NCBI RefSeq assembly: GCF_001704415.2 | Contig: NC_030816.1 | Span: 75,471,713-75,535,712 of the forward strand | Origin: Capra hircus | Taxonomy: Eukaryota > Chordata > Mammalia > Artiodactyla > Bovidae | Reading direction: 5' to 3' | DNA length: 64,000 nucleotides | The notes under the pieces: generated by a model | Told to the model about the DNA's origin: nothing | Databases searched by the model: none | Seen by the model: only the letters and a program-made list of their open reading frames with translations | Part shown: positions 32,696-43,249 of the stretch, piece after piece | How the letters are laid out: each line of letters opens with the position of its first letter | Position numbering within the stretch: position 1 is the first letter of the stretch | Translations under genes and position numbers: made by a program

Positions 32696-32975
32696 GTTCA
32701 TTGGAAGGACCGATGCTGAAGCTGAAGCCCCAATATTTTGACCATTTAATGCAAAGAGGTGACTCATTGGAAAAGACCCTGATGCTGGGAAAGACTGACA
32801 GCAGGAGGAGAAGGGGACGACAGAAGATGAGATGGTTCAGTGACATCACTGACTCAATGCACATGAATTTGAGCAAACTCAGGGAGATAATGAAGGACAG
32901 GGAAGCCTGGCGTGCTGCAGTTCAAGGGGGCGGGACAAAGTCGGACACAATTTAGCGACTGAACAACAATAATAT
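32696..32975 (+). mobile_element. BovB LINE 3' end, old
   Basis: ttcattggaaggaccgatgc, gaccctgatgctgggaaaga, acatgaatttgagcaaactc and the tail gcgactgaacaacaataata. A diverged copy just beyond the L1 end. Confidence 0.92.
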
Positions 32976-33964
32976 GTAAAGTGATGAAGTTGAGCTGTGG
33001 GGCCAAGGTGGGTGCAGGGAGGTGAACTGCAAGGACACACGCTGCATCAGGAACGCAGTGGGCTGTAGGTTCAAGAACTCAAGCTCCTCCTGTCTCTTCA
33101 AGGAGGTCAGAGAGAGCACCAAGTCATACTTGCTCTTCTAGGGGAAGCCTCTTTACACCCTCCCTCTCTGGGTCTGGGTCCTAACCTATGCAGGCCCTGT
33201 CTGCTTCTGCCCTACCGAAGGAGACTCAGGCCCCAGAGAACCCCTGCGCATGATGAACTGCTCTTGTGCGAGAATCACATGGAGGTCCTGATTTACAGTT
33301 CTTTGAAAAGCAAATCATTCACTATCTCAGCAAAAGTCCTCCAAGGACATTCCTGAGTTTCAGTGGGAGGAAAAATGAGTTGCTTTATGAGCTCTTTCAG
33401 CGTGTTTCTGAGCTGTTGAATGTTACAATATGCTGCAATGTTATAGCCTTATCTATAAATTGGGCCTGAGAGTCAAAGACAGGCTGTTCCTAAACTCACA
33501 AATGATCGTGTTCCCAAAGTTCACTTGCAGGTGAGTTATTAGCAATTCAGGATGCCTTTTATCCATATAGGCTGGGCTAGAGCTCCCAAAGCATATTGAT
33601 TCTTACCATAAGCAAGACAGAACTCTGGTCACTTCCTGAACTTGACCCCGGACCTCAGAGACCTCCCAAACTCTGAGTCCTGAGCTCTATTGGGCCTGAG
33701 AGCAGGACTGGAAGGAGAGGAAGAAACCTGGCATAGAGTCTCCCAGGGGTTCAGCAGCCATGGGCAATGCTGGGGGTGTGGGGCCACCAAGGACCAGAGC
33801 ATCTGGGAATGAGATTGTCACCATATGCGTGGCTGCAGAGGGCCACAGATACCAACTGGCCAGACACAGTCTGTAAGGCAGGCCTATCTATATTATTGTT
33901 ATCGGACTAGTAATGATTCAGAGACAATAAACAATTCAGAGGCCACGAATTTTTGAAAGGTATA
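32976..33964. other. Single-copy stretch, no gene seen
   Basis: Nearly 1 kb without a recognised transposon. The only frame of note (33266-33469, 67 codons) has no recognised domain. Confidence 0.45.
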
Positions 33965-34022
33965 TTAAACACCCAGGCCTGCTGTCACAAGTACACAAAC
34001 TAGGTGGCTTAACACAACAGAA

Positions 34023-34131
34023 TTTTGTTTTTATTTTTTGACCACACCATGTGACATGTGGGACCTTAATTCCCTGACCAGGGATCAAACCCTTGCCCTC
34101 TGCATTAAAAGGTGGAGTGCTAAGTCCCAAA
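34023..34131 (-). mobile_element. CHR-type SINE nested in MaLR LTR
   Basis: tgtttttattttttgaccac, gacatgtgggaccttaattc and ccctgaccagggatcaaacc. TSD acaacagaa at 34014-34022 and 34132-34140. Confidence 0.88.
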
Positions 34132-34402
34132 ACAACAGAACTGTGTTCTCTTACAGCTCTCAAGGCTAGAAGTTTGAGACCAAGATATTGGCAGAACTGA
34201 CTGTTGCCTGTAATCTTGGCCTTTCTTGGCTTGTAGCTGCATAACCCCCATTTCTGCTTCAGCTGTCATTTAGCCTTCTTCCCGCTAAGCATCTGTGTCT
34301 TCACACAGCCTTCTCAGTCTCTGCTGCTGTCTCTTCTTTATAAACCATAAAGTGATTGGAACCATTAGATTATGGTTCACCCTAATGACCTCATCTTAAT
34401 TT

Positions 34403-34622
34403 TTTAAATTTTCATTTATTAATTTTATTTCATTTTGGCTGCACTGGGCCTTCATTGCTCTATGAGAGCTTTCTCTAGTTTCGGAGAGCATGGGCTTCAG
34501 CGGTTATGGTGCACAGACTTAGCTGCCTCACAGCATGTGGGATCTTCATGGACCAGGGATCAGATCCGCATCCCCTGCGTTGGCAGGCAGATTCTTAGCC
34601 ACTAGACCACCAAGGAAGTCCT
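34403..34622 (-). mobile_element. Long CHR-type SINE nested in MaLR LTR
   Basis: tttatttcattttggctgca, gcatgggcttcagcggttat, tgggatcttcatggaccagg and a head of accaccaaggaagtcct. Perfect 12-bp TSD tcatcttaattt at 34391-34402 and 34623-34634. Confidence 0.94.
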
Positions 34623-34775
34623 TCATCTTAATTTGATTACATCTGCAAAGAGCTTACTTCCAAATAAGGACATATTTACAGGTACCAGCAGTTAAGACTT
34701 CAACACATCTTAAAAAAAGAAAAGACATCAACATATCTTTGCGGGGGGAGCGCATAATTCAACCTATACTAAAAG

Positions 34776-35153
34776 GCATATACTCTATCATCCCATCCCC
34801 CCCAAAATTTCCTCTCCACTGCGCAGGATACATAACATAAAGCCTCTGCTTAAATTCTGCCACTGACAGACAGGCAATCCATTCTATTTTCAGGTAACTT
34901 CATTCCTTAATATGATCCAAAATTTCTTCCAGACTTTCACCTATTGATTCCAGTTTTCCCTTAGGAAACTACATAGAATAAATCCAATCACTCTTGACAG
35001 AATCCTTTTATATCTACTAAGCCCTGCCAGTTGGCCTCCATTTATTTTCTTAAGACTAAATTCTCCAGATCTTCACATAACATGGGTTTAGGCTGTTCTT
35101 AGCATCATAGCCATGGAACTCTGTACCTGGTCATTGGTCTCAGCCCATCTTAC
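34776..35153. other. Single-copy stretch, no gene seen
   Basis: No recognised repeat or gene between the MaLR LTR and a CHR SINE. Confidence 0.4.
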
Positions 35154-35161
35154 AGGCTTTC

Positions 35162-35574
35162 AAATGGACTTCCCTGGTGGTCCAGTGGGGAAGGCAATGG
35201 CACCCCACTCCAGTACTCTTGCCTGGAAAATCCCATGGATGGAGGAGCCTGGTAGGCTGCAGTCCATGGGGCCGCTACAAGTCGGACACAACTGAGCGAC
35301 TTCCCTTTCACTTTTCACTCTCATACATTGGAGAAGGAAATGGCAACCCACTCCAGTGTTCTTGCCTGGAGAATCCCAGGGACAGGGGAGCCTGGTGGGC
35401 TGCCGTCTATGGGGTCACACAGAGTTGGACATGACTGAAGTGACTTAGCAGCAGCAGCAGGTGGTCCAGTGATTAGGATTCCACACTCTTACTGCTAAGG
35501 GCTCAGGTTCAATTCCTGGTCAGGGAATTAAGATCCCACAAGCCATGATGCCTGGCCAAAAAGAAATAAAGAAT
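35162..35574 (+). mobile_element. CHR-type SINE split by Bov-A2
   Basis: Head gacttccctggtggtccagt at 35168-35187; the rest (gattaggattccacactctt; ggttcaattcctggtcaggg; aaagaaataaag) follows the inner element. Outer TSD aggctttc at 35154-35161 and 35575-35582. Confidence 0.93.
35188..35459 (+). mobile_element. Bov-A2 SINE nested in CHR SINE
   Basis: Two Bov-A monomers, each with a tggcacccc- or tggcaacccactccag-type start and ttgcctgga, joined at cactctcatacattggagaa, ending in (AGC)n. Perfect 12-bp TSD ggtggtccagtg at 35176-35187 and 35460-35471. Confidence 0.97.
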
Positions 35575-35658
35575 AGGCTTTCCTGACCAAAAGCGCATAA
35601 TACAGGTATAGAAGTCAATGGGTTCATTTACCCTCCAAGATCTGAGTATTACACATCT

Positions 35659-35869
35659 GTTGTTGTTTAGTTGCTAAGTTGTATCTGATTCTTTTGTGAC
35701 CCTCATGGACTGTAGTCCACCAAGCTCCTCTGCCCATGGGGTTTCCCAGGCAAGAATACTAACATGGGTTGCCATTTCTTTCTCTAGGGGATCTTCCCAA
35801 CCAAGCGATCGAATTCATCTCTCCTGCATTGCAGGCAGATTCTTTATCACTGAGCCACCAGGAAAGCCC
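35659..35869 (-). mobile_element. Bov-tA SINE
   Basis: tgttgttgtttagttgctaa, ttggga-free variant ttgccatttctttctctagg, gggatcttcccaacc and head ctgagccaccaggaaagccc. Imperfect TSD attacacatct / attacatgtct. Confidence 0.92.
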
Positions 35870-36315
35870 ATTACATGTCTACTGAAACTCAGAATTGTGT
35901 TAAGATTTCTGTTTTGTCCTAGCTGGTTTGGATTTTATTTGCTTATTTGTTTTGCAGAAGGACACAGAGCTTAGGGACCAAGTTAGGCTATTGTCTCAGA
36001 TCAAGTTTGCAGTCAGTTGAACCCTCTGAGCTTTTTCATAACAGCACATTTCTCACTCGTTACTGCATTGCTTCCTTCTGAACATCCTGCATATTGATTC
36101 CTGTTAACTTTCCTCTTAATTCTCTTGTTTCTTCAACACAGCACATTTAGACCTTTGCAAATTTTGATCTGTTTTTCCCACATTAACTACCCAACCCAGC
36201 TCTGGGTTGTCTGCCCTCCAGCAGAAAAGGAGAAAAAGGAAAGGCAACTAATATTTATAATATTTATCAAGACCCTACTAAGCTGGACTAGACAGTTGTT
36301 TCTTTTTCATTGACG
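35870..36315. other. Single-copy stretch, no gene seen
   Basis: No recognised repeat or gene. Confidence 0.38.
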
Positions 36316-36319
36316 TCAA

Positions 36320-36425
36320 CACACACATAGAAAAGCACAAAAACATAAATACACAGTTCAGTGAATTATCACAAAGCAAATGCCTGTGTAACCACCCATG
36401 TCAAGGAGAGCATTAAGCTGGAAAT
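36320..36425. mobile_element. Possible L1M fragment
   Basis: agaaaagcacaaaaacataa, cagttcagtgaattatcaca and gtgtaaccacccatgtcaag resemble an old L1 3' region. Short and diverged; the orientation is not certain. Confidence 0.45.
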
Positions 36426-36434
36426 GTTTTAAGA

Positions 36435-36560
36435 AGCATTTTTCTCTTTAAATCCTCAGACCTATTTGGTAATTTTTAGTAAACCTGGTTTACAAATGAT
36501 AAAACAGACTCAGAAAGGTGAAGCAGCATGCCAGCCTCCCACGGCTGGGAAGTAATGAAG
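36435..36560 (-). mobile_element. MIR SINE, diverged
   Basis: ctttaaatcctcagacctat, ttacaaatgataaaacagac and tcagaaaggtgaagcagcat follow the order of a reverse MIR (ttttacagatgaggaaactg then gaggttaagtaact). Confidence 0.65.
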
Positions 36561-37343
36561 CCCAGAATGGCTCCCCACAATTGCTCTTCCCACAGTAGGT
36601 GGGACTTAAAGAATGAGAGATGTGACCAAACACTCACACAGGTCAGGCAGAGGAGCATCTCAAGCAGGAGAAACCAGGAGACAAAGACGGGTGGGAGGAG
36701 ACATGCCCTGGGTCAGACAGTGCAACGTTCCGTTCCCGGAGCACAGTCTCCTTTCTGGTGGGAGAGCAGTGACTGGAGGTGAGGCGTGTTGGTTGATAGG
36801 CTCACAAATTTGGATGCTGTTTTGCATCAGTGAAAAAAACCACTAAAACTTTTCAGAACTCTGCTTTAGGATAAAATAGTTCATTTTGCAGAGCTTTGTC
36901 AGGTTGGCAGGCTATATTGCTCAATCAGATTTCTTGAAGTCTTGAAAAGCTGAGATTCAAATTTTAGGGGATCCAATATTTAAGGGTTAAAGACAGCAGA
37001 AAGAAGCAACAGGACAAGCCCTTAGGAGACTGGCCAAAAAGGGCTGCCTAAGGGTCTATAGAAGGTGCTCGTGGAATTTTTGCCTCCTTCCTGGAAGAAC
37101 AGAGCTGTGACAAAATGGACTAGAAGATCCCTTTAGTGATCTGGGGCAGCTGACCATTATCTATAGGCTGGTTTGAAGATTAGTCATTTTCTGTGTAGGC
37201 TGGGGAATTGATTTTTGAAAGGAAAGAAATAAAAAGGCATTTCTTTGAATATACTAAATATAGGTACCAGTGATACAATCATGTATTTGTGAGTGTTTAA
37301 CAATTTCACAAATTGTGGAAGTAGCCAATCAAATGAGAAAAGT
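36561..37343. other. Single-copy stretch, no gene seen
   Basis: Overlapping frames at 36528-36846 lack domains; nothing else recognised. Confidence 0.42.
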
Positions 37344-37485
37344 GGGCACTTCTCTGGTGGTCCAGTGGTTAAGACTCTGAACTTCCAATGCAGCGGGTGC
37401 AGGTTTGATCCCTGGTGACGGAACTAGGATCTCACATGCTGTATGGTATGGCAAAAAAAAACAAAAAACAAAAAGAATGAGTAAA
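37344..37485 (+). mobile_element. CHR-type SINE, short form
   Basis: gggcacttctctggtggtcc, aggtttgatccctggtgacg, ggatctcacatgctgtatgg and an interrupted poly(A). Confidence 0.9.
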
Positions 37486-38095
37486 TAAAAAAAGCAAAAG
37501 AAAGCAAAGGCTATTTATTAAGAGCTTCCTATGCCAAAAGAATCGGCCACCATCACTTACATTTGGCAGAGACTCAAAGGCAGGCAGAAGAGGAGGAATG
37601 CTTCAGTTGTGCCCTGGTGGAAACTTTTGTTCCAAAGAAGTTGTAGGTGGCTAACTAGAGCCGGGCATCCATGTGGTCAGCTAGGAGTACATATTTGGCT
37701 GTTTCTAGTAGATCCTAAGCCGGAAGTGGAACAAAAGTTAAAGATGCTATCAATCATCAGTGAAGTACTGGCCACTCGGGGTCCATTGTTAAGAAGTTAT
37801 TGTTCAGCTCCCTGAATTGTCACTAGAGATGACACTTGAGTTTCCTACAAGTCTGACTTACAGCAGGGTGGCTTCCTGGCCAAGCTGTTGAGACAAAGTG
37901 TTGGTTTCCTGAGCAGGTTGCTACAGGTGCTGGGTCAGGGTTCTCGTTTTAGACTCTAATCTGGCCGTTGTGCGTTTGTCTCTTGAAATGAAAGGTGAAG
38001 AAACAAACTATTAAAAATGAGAGTGGGCAAAGCAATAAAGGCAGAAGAATAGGACAAAGGAAAACTGAGGGAGGAGGGGTGGGAACCATCTTGGA
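37486..38095. other. Single-copy stretch, no gene seen
   Basis: A 94-codon frame at 37531 has no recognised domain; no repeat identified. Confidence 0.4.
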
Positions 38096-38099
38096 GAAA

Positions 38100-38300
38100 T
38101 GAGATCACAGCTTTTTAAAAGAAAAGCCCATCATCCACTGTGATCAGAGTACAGGAAGGGAGGAGAGGTGATGAGGATAAAGAGAGGCTGAATCACCAAG
38201 GACCTTGAACAGAAGACTGCAGAGTTAGGAGCTGATGTCCAAGACAGTGGAGAACCACCCAGAGCTTTCAAACAGGGCTGGCACAGGTTCTGAACTGTGG
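38100..38300 (+). repeat. Ancient mammalian repeat, fragment C
   Basis: gaccttgaacagaagactgc, agacagtggagaaccaccca and gagctttcaaacagggctgg match the same part of the old dispersed repeat seen at 61500-61620. Name not assigned. Confidence 0.5.
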
Positions 38301-38329
38301 TTCCAAAAGAAAGTCTGGTAATAAATCTA

Positions 38330-38665
38330 AAACACCACTCTATTTGTTTTATTCCCCTGCTTACGTTGCCTAGAATATCCTCTCCCTTCTTCCCTCTCTG
38401 ACAAACTCATCTTAATCCTAAATTCAGCTTCACTTTCTCTGGGAAGCTTTCCGAGTCCATCTAAGGTTGAGTCAACCAGTCTCACTTTGGGGTCCTCAGG
38501 GTACTTCCTATTCTCCTGGTTAGAGCACCAATCTCATGAACAGAATGTGATTTCCTGGATCAGTTCTTGCACTAAAGAGTTGTCCTGAGAGGAGAGATAT
38601 GTTTGATTCATCTTTGAGCTTCCACTGATTGGCAGAGCATCTGGGCAAAGTAGGCATTTAAATGC
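38330..38665 (+). mobile_element. L2 LINE 3' fragment
   Basis: ttgcctagaatatcctctcc, ctctgggaagctttccgagt and ttggcagagcatctgggcaa, followed by gtaggcatttaaatgcatg, follow the order of the L2 3' region (ctccaggaagccttcc ... cctggcacatagtaggtgct in the consensus). Confidence 0.62.
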
Positions 38666-38764
38666 ATGTGTTGTCATGGATGACTGGGTTAGACGGTGGA
38701 TCTACGTGGGCATGTGGGACTAGAGCAGTGGGGGCTAAAAGAGGGTAGTAGCAGTGTGAATGGA

Positions 38765-39172
38765 GCTATTTAGGACTAAATCCTGGGAGCCACCTGATCA
38801 CCTAGGAAATGTACTTTATTTATTTACTTTTATTTCAGCTGGACCGGATCTCCATTGCGGTACCCGGGTTCTTCACTGCAGCATGCAGGTTTTCTCTGCT
38901 TGAGGCACGTGCAAGCTCTCTAGTTGTGGCTTCTCCTGTTTCAGAGCATCATGTGGGATCTTAGATCCCCAACCAGGGATCGAACCCTCTTCACCTGCAT
39001 TGCAAGGTGGATTCTTAACCACTGGAGCCCCAGGGAAGTCCCAGGAAATGTACTTTAAAAGCAGATCTTTGGGCCACTTCTAGATCTACTGACTCAGAGT
39101 CTCCAGAAATAGGACTTCAAATCTAAATTCATTTAACACTCAACCAAGTTTGGGAACCACTGATACAGGCAG
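38765..39172. mobile_element. hAT-Charlie-type MER relic split by CHR SINE
   Basis: ggagccacctgatcacctag (left) and gatctttgggccacttctag, tactgactcagagtctccag, gggaaccactgatacagg (right) resemble a common hAT MER element with caaccactg-type ends. The SINE at 38819-39042 divides it. Confidence 0.55.
38819..39042 (-). mobile_element. Long CHR-type SINE with 15-bp TSD
   Basis: tttatttacttttatttcag, gctctctagttgtggcttct, gtgggatcttagatccccaa and head agccccagggaagtccc. TSD aggaaatgtacttta at 38804-38818 and 39043-39057, perfect. Confidence 0.95.
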
Positions 39173-39494
39173 TACCATGGACCAAATTCCGGCGACTCAC
39201 AGAAGACAGGGGGAGGGAAAAGAGTTGTCTTGGCCCCGGACTTGATCTTCAAGGAAGACAATAAACCCACATGGGGGAAGGATTCCTGGAGAAGGCAGAG
39301 TTATGTTGCTTTTGTGCAAGTTGGGTGTGGGATGCCCACTTGGATCCAGATGTAAATGTCCCTTCAGCAGCTGGGATTCAGGTATGGTGCTTGCTGGAGA
39401 TATCTGTCACTTATGATCTTGAGAGTTTGACTTTGGCAGGGAAACAATCATGCTGCCATAATCACTGGTCTCGGTTGTTTTGCAGAAGCAGGTT
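39173..39494. other. Single-copy stretch, no gene seen
   Basis: A frame from 39271 runs 121 codons but its second half reads through the BovB insertion; no domain in the unique part. Confidence 0.4.
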
Positions 39495-39506
39495 AAACTT
39501 GCTTTT

Positions 39507-39883
39507 CAGTTCAGTTCAGTTGAGTCGCTCAGTCGTGTCCAGCTCTTTGCGACCCCATGAATCACAGCACACCCGGCCTCCCTGTCCATCACCAACTCCC
39601 GGAGTTCACTCAGACTCATGTCCATCAAGTCAGTGATGCCATCCAGCCATCTCATCCTCTGTCATCCCCTTCTCCTCCTGCCCCCAATCCCTCCCAGCAT
39701 CAGAGTCTTTTCCAGTGAGTCAACTCTTCACATGAGGTGGCCAAAGTACTGGAGTTTCAGCTTTAGCATCATTCCTTCCAAAGAAATCCCAAGGCTGATC
39801 TCCTTCAGAATGGACTGGTTGGATCTCCTTGCAGTCCAAGGGACTCTCAAGAGTCTTCTCCAACACCACAGTTCAAAAGCATC
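39507..39883 (-). mobile_element. BovB LINE 3' end, young-looking
   Basis: Complement of the tail (cagttcagttcagttgagtc) to caccacagttcaaaagcatc, i.e. the last 377 bases of the element. Perfect 12-bp TSD aaacttgctttt at 39495-39506 and 39884-39895, and low divergence. Confidence 0.97.
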
Positions 39884-39895
39884 AAACTTGCTTTT

Positions 39896-41018
39896 ACCTT
39901 TTATAATTGATTTAGCCAAAAAACCAGTATTGATAATCTAGGAGGAAGCAATACATTCAGTGTGCTCTCTAGAGTGCAGGAGTGAATTGGCATTTGCATA
40001 GCTGCTTATTTCTCACAGTTTAAAGCTTTAAAAGAAATTAAAGGAAAGATATCTTTGCTAAAATAGACTTTAAAAGAGATTGCTTTAAAACTCTAGTGAG
40101 TGTTACTAATTGACTTGAAACTCTATTTTTACAAATAAATCTTGGATGCATAAATTGATATTAAAACTCCACCTCGACCACAAAAGGACAAAAACCATGT
40201 ATGCAAAGACATGTGACCTAATCAATTTTCAAATTAACCTGAAATTATTATTTGAATTCAGATTTTGTAAATGTCATGGGTCCTTGCCCCGGGGCACAGA
40301 TAGAAATCTGATCTACTGAATGACATGAAATAGATAATGGAGTCATTTTTCTGGTGAATACGAACCAGCATTGAGACCCATCTGGATAATTTACATAGAA
40401 ATTGGACTTTCCTGTCTTGAATTATCTTTTACAGTGGACATCTGTAATACCTCTGGTTGGTCCCATTCTCCACTTGTCCATATCTACATGGCTACCACAG
40501 GAACTACCTTATTTTTATCAAGACTCCATCCCACGGATCAAAGTTCATTGGTCCACGGCAAGGCACCCCCCGTCCCCATGGGCAGTTGGCTCTCTCCTGC
40601 AGGGTGTCTGACCCTGACATCCAGCCCTGAAGGCAGTTCTTTCTAGTGCTAAAAAGTTGAAGGGTAAAACTTAAAAACAGACAGCAGCCATGTTACCTAC
40701 CATGGGAGCAATACTTTCAATGGAAAGAACGAAACCCAAAGTGGAGAAGAAAAGAAATCCCCATGCATTCTAGCCCCTTCTTCCAGTAGCTTCCGAGATG
40801 GAACTGGAACTCTGACCTCTCACAGTCTGGTTGGTTCAGTCTTCTTTCATCCCTACAAGCCAAGAATTCCCTTCCGCCTAATCTAGAGGAAGATGGGTTT
40901 CAAGGGTAGAAGATAATACAAACTTCCTGCAAGTTTACTCCCCAGCTCAACGTCAGAGACGCTAACTTCCCTTAGAAACAAACAGCTGTAAAAGTTGGTG
41001 AGAAGATATGGCCTCTGT
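39896..41018. other. Repeat-poor 1.1 kb stretch
   Basis: No transposon recognised. It has ATTTGCAT at 39992-39999 and AT-rich sequence up to about 40260, then more GC-rich sequence. Open frames near 40371-40646 overlap in two phases and have no domain. Possible regulatory DNA; nothing proven. Confidence 0.4.
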
Positions 41019-41048
41019 TATGGGTTGAATTGTATCCCCCAAAGGATG

Positions 41049-41248
41049 CGAGCTCAGCTGTGTCCAACTCTCTGCGACCCTAAGGGCTGCAGCCCTCCAC
41101 GCTCCTCTGTCCATGGGATTTTCCAGGCAAGAATCCTGAAGTAGGTAGCTATTTCCCCCTTCAGGGGTATTCCTGGCCCAGAGGTCAAAACCATGTCTGA
41201 CTTCTGCATTGCAGGCAGATTCTTCACCTCTGAGCCACTGAGGAATCC
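41049..41248 (-). mobile_element. Bov-tA SINE nested in MaLR LTR
   Basis: gctcagctgtgtccaactct, gggattttccaggcaagaat and head ctgagccactgaggaatccc. Near-perfect TSD atcccccaaaggatg / atcccccaaagatg. Confidence 0.93.
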
Positions 41249-41388
41249 CCCAAAGATGTCAAGTCCTAACACACAGTATCTCAAAATTTGACCTTCTTTG
41301 GAAATAAGATCTTTGCAAATGTAATGAGTTAAGATGAGGTTATTATGGAGGAATAGCAGACCCTTAATCCAACGCAATTCAAGTATTT

Positions 41389-41608
41389 GGGCTTCCCAGG
41401 CAACACTAGTGGTAGAGAACCCACCTGTCAATGCAGGAGACCCAGGAGAAACAGGTTCAATTCTTGGGTCAGGAAGATCCCTCGAGAAAGAAATAGCAAC
41501 CCACACCAGTATTCTTGCCCAGAGAATCCCACAGATAGAGGAGCCTGGTGGGTTACAGTCCATGGGGTCGCAAAGAGCCAGACACGACTAAAGCAGCTGA
41601 GCACAAGC
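41389..41608 (+). mobile_element. Bov-tA SINE nested in MaLR LTR
   Basis: gggcttcccaggcaacacta, a 6-7 base insertion in the tRNA-like part, caccagtattcttgcccaga, and tail cagacacgactaaagcagct; sense orientation. Confidence 0.93.
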
Positions 41609-42110
41609 GTGAGCCAGAGACACACAGGGAGGAGATGGCACGTGATCACAGGGGCAGAGAGCAGAGCGAGATATGCATAAGTCAAAGGACGCCGAGGGTT
41701 GCTGTTGTCCCAGAAGGCAGAGGAGCAGCAAGGAAGGATGCTCCCCTGCAGGTTTCAGAGAGAATATATATACCCAGAATCATAATTTCAGATTTCTAAC
41801 TTCAAGAACTATGAAACAAAAATTTCTGTTAAATCATCCAGTTTGTTTGGCTGCCCTAGGAAACTTGTAGTCTCTGAGATACTTTCTGTCTAAGTTCCAC
41901 TGCGTCTGTGCTACTATGAGGTTGAGAAGGGGCAAAAGGTACCAAGTTCTTTCCTTTTCCACGTTCAGGAACTGAAGACCTAAATCAATAGGGCTGGACA
42001 GGAGCAATGTTGGGGGCAGGGAAGCAAGACTGTGGGATTATAGACTTTTCTTATAATGCTTTATACCTGGGAGGTGCCAAATAGAGCTTGTGTACTAACA
42101 CCTAGCTAGG

Positions 42111-42119
42111 GGGTACTTC
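42111..42119. repeat. Left TSD of inverted BovB
   Basis: gggtacttc, repeated exactly at 45307-45315, brackets the whole rearranged BovB. Confidence 0.8.
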
Positions 42120-42520
42120 TTGAAGAGATCTCTAGTCTTTCCCATTCTGTTGTTTTCCTCTACTTGTTTGCATTGATCGCTGAAGAAGGCTTTCTTATCT
42201 CTTCTTGCTATTCTTTGGAACTCTGCATTCAGATGCTTATATCTTTCCTTTTCTCCTTTGCTTTTCACTTCTCTTCTTTTCACAGCTATTTGTAAGGCCT
42301 CCTCAGATAGCCATTTTGCTTTTTTGCATTTCTTTTCCATGGGGATGGTTTTGATCCCTGTCTCCTGTACAATGTCATGAACCTCATTCCATAGTTCATC
42401 AGGCACTCTATCTATCAGATCTAGGCCCTTAAATCTATTTCTCACTTCCACTGTATAATCATAAGGGATTTGATTTAGGTCATACCTGAATGGTCTATTG
42501 GTTTTCCCTACTTTCTTCAA
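42120..42520 (-). pseudogene. BovB linker fragment (inverted half)
   Basis: A minus-strand open stretch of about 133 codons encodes the region between endonuclease and RT, rich in Lys and Arg (RFKGLDLIDRVP, KKCKKAKWLSEEAL, RRDKKAFFSDQC). It stops at the inversion end, so it is cut from its RT. Confidence 0.82.
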
Positions 42521-42592
42521 TTTCAGTCTGAATTTGGCAATAAGGAGTTCATGATCTGAGCCACAGTCAGCTCCTGGTCTTGTTTTTGTTGA

Positions 42593-42997
42593 CTATATAG
42601 AGCTTCTCCATCTTTGGCTGCAAAGAATATAATCAATCTGATTTCGGTGTTGACCATGTGGTGATGTCCATGTGTAGAGTCTTCTCTTGTATTGTTGGAA
42701 GAGGGTGTTTGCTCTGACCAGTGCATTTTGTTGGCAAAACTCTATTAGTCTTTGCCCTGCTTCATTCTGTATTCCAAGGCCAAATTTGCCTGTTACTCCA
42801 GGTGTTTCTTGACTCCCTACTTTTGCATTCCAGTCCCCTATAATGAAAAGGACATCTTTTTTGGGTGTTAGTTCTAAAAGGTCTCGTAGGTCTTCATAAA
42901 ACCGTTCAACTGCAGTTTCTTCAGTGTTACTGGTTGGGGCATAGACTTGGATTACTGTGATATTGAATGGTTTGCCTTGGAGACGAACAGAGATCAT
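42593..42997 (-). pseudogene. BovB AP-endonuclease fragment
   Basis: A 134-codon minus-strand open stretch covers the middle and late endonuclease domain, with the GDWNAKVG motif (catalytic Asp and Asn visible) and YTWTSPHGQHRNQIDYIL near its end. In intact RTE elements this enzyme nicks genomic DNA to prime reverse transcription. A stop just after WRSSI ends this frame; the SDH motif is encoded downstream (about 42560) in another frame. Confidence 0.87.
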
Positions 42998-43033
42998 TCT
43001 GTCATTTTTGAGATTGCATCCAAGTACTGCATT

Positions 43034-43249
43034 TCAGACTCTTTTGTTGACCATGATGGCTACTCCATTTCTTCTGAGGAATTCCTGCCTGCAGTAGTAG
43101 ATATAATGGTCATCTGAATTAAATTCACCCACTCCAGTCCATTTTAGTTTGCTGATTCCTAGAATGTCGCATTCACTCTTGCCATCTCTTGTTTGACCAC
43201 TTCCAATTTGCCTTGATTCATGGACTTGACATTCCAGGTTCCTATGCAA
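43034..43249 (-). pseudogene. BovB endonuclease N-terminal fragment
   Basis: A 71-codon minus-strand stretch covers the early endonuclease domain. Where the family has SELKWTG, with the catalytic Glu, this copy reads SKLKWTG, so an active-site residue is changed. A frame change separates it from the 42593-42997 stretch. Confidence 0.75.

Larger units (their letters stand above)
33965..34775 (-). mobile_element. MLT1-like MaLR LTR split by two SINEs
   Basis: Segments 33965-34022, 34132-34402 and 34623-34775 join into one reverse MLT1-type LTR (cacaaactaggtggcttaac; agctctcaaggctagaagtt; ccctaatgacctcatcttaa; agcgcataattcaacctata). The two CHR SINEs inside have separate TSDs. Confidence 0.86.
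41019..41872 (+). mobile_element. MLT1-like MaLR LTR split by two Bov SINEs
   Basis: Segments 41019-41048, 41249-41388 and 41609-41872 join into one MLT1-type LTR: ttgaattgtatcccccaaag; atttgaccttctttggaaat and gagttaagatgaggttatta; acacacagggaggagatggc and tttggctgccctaggaaact. Confidence 0.86.
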
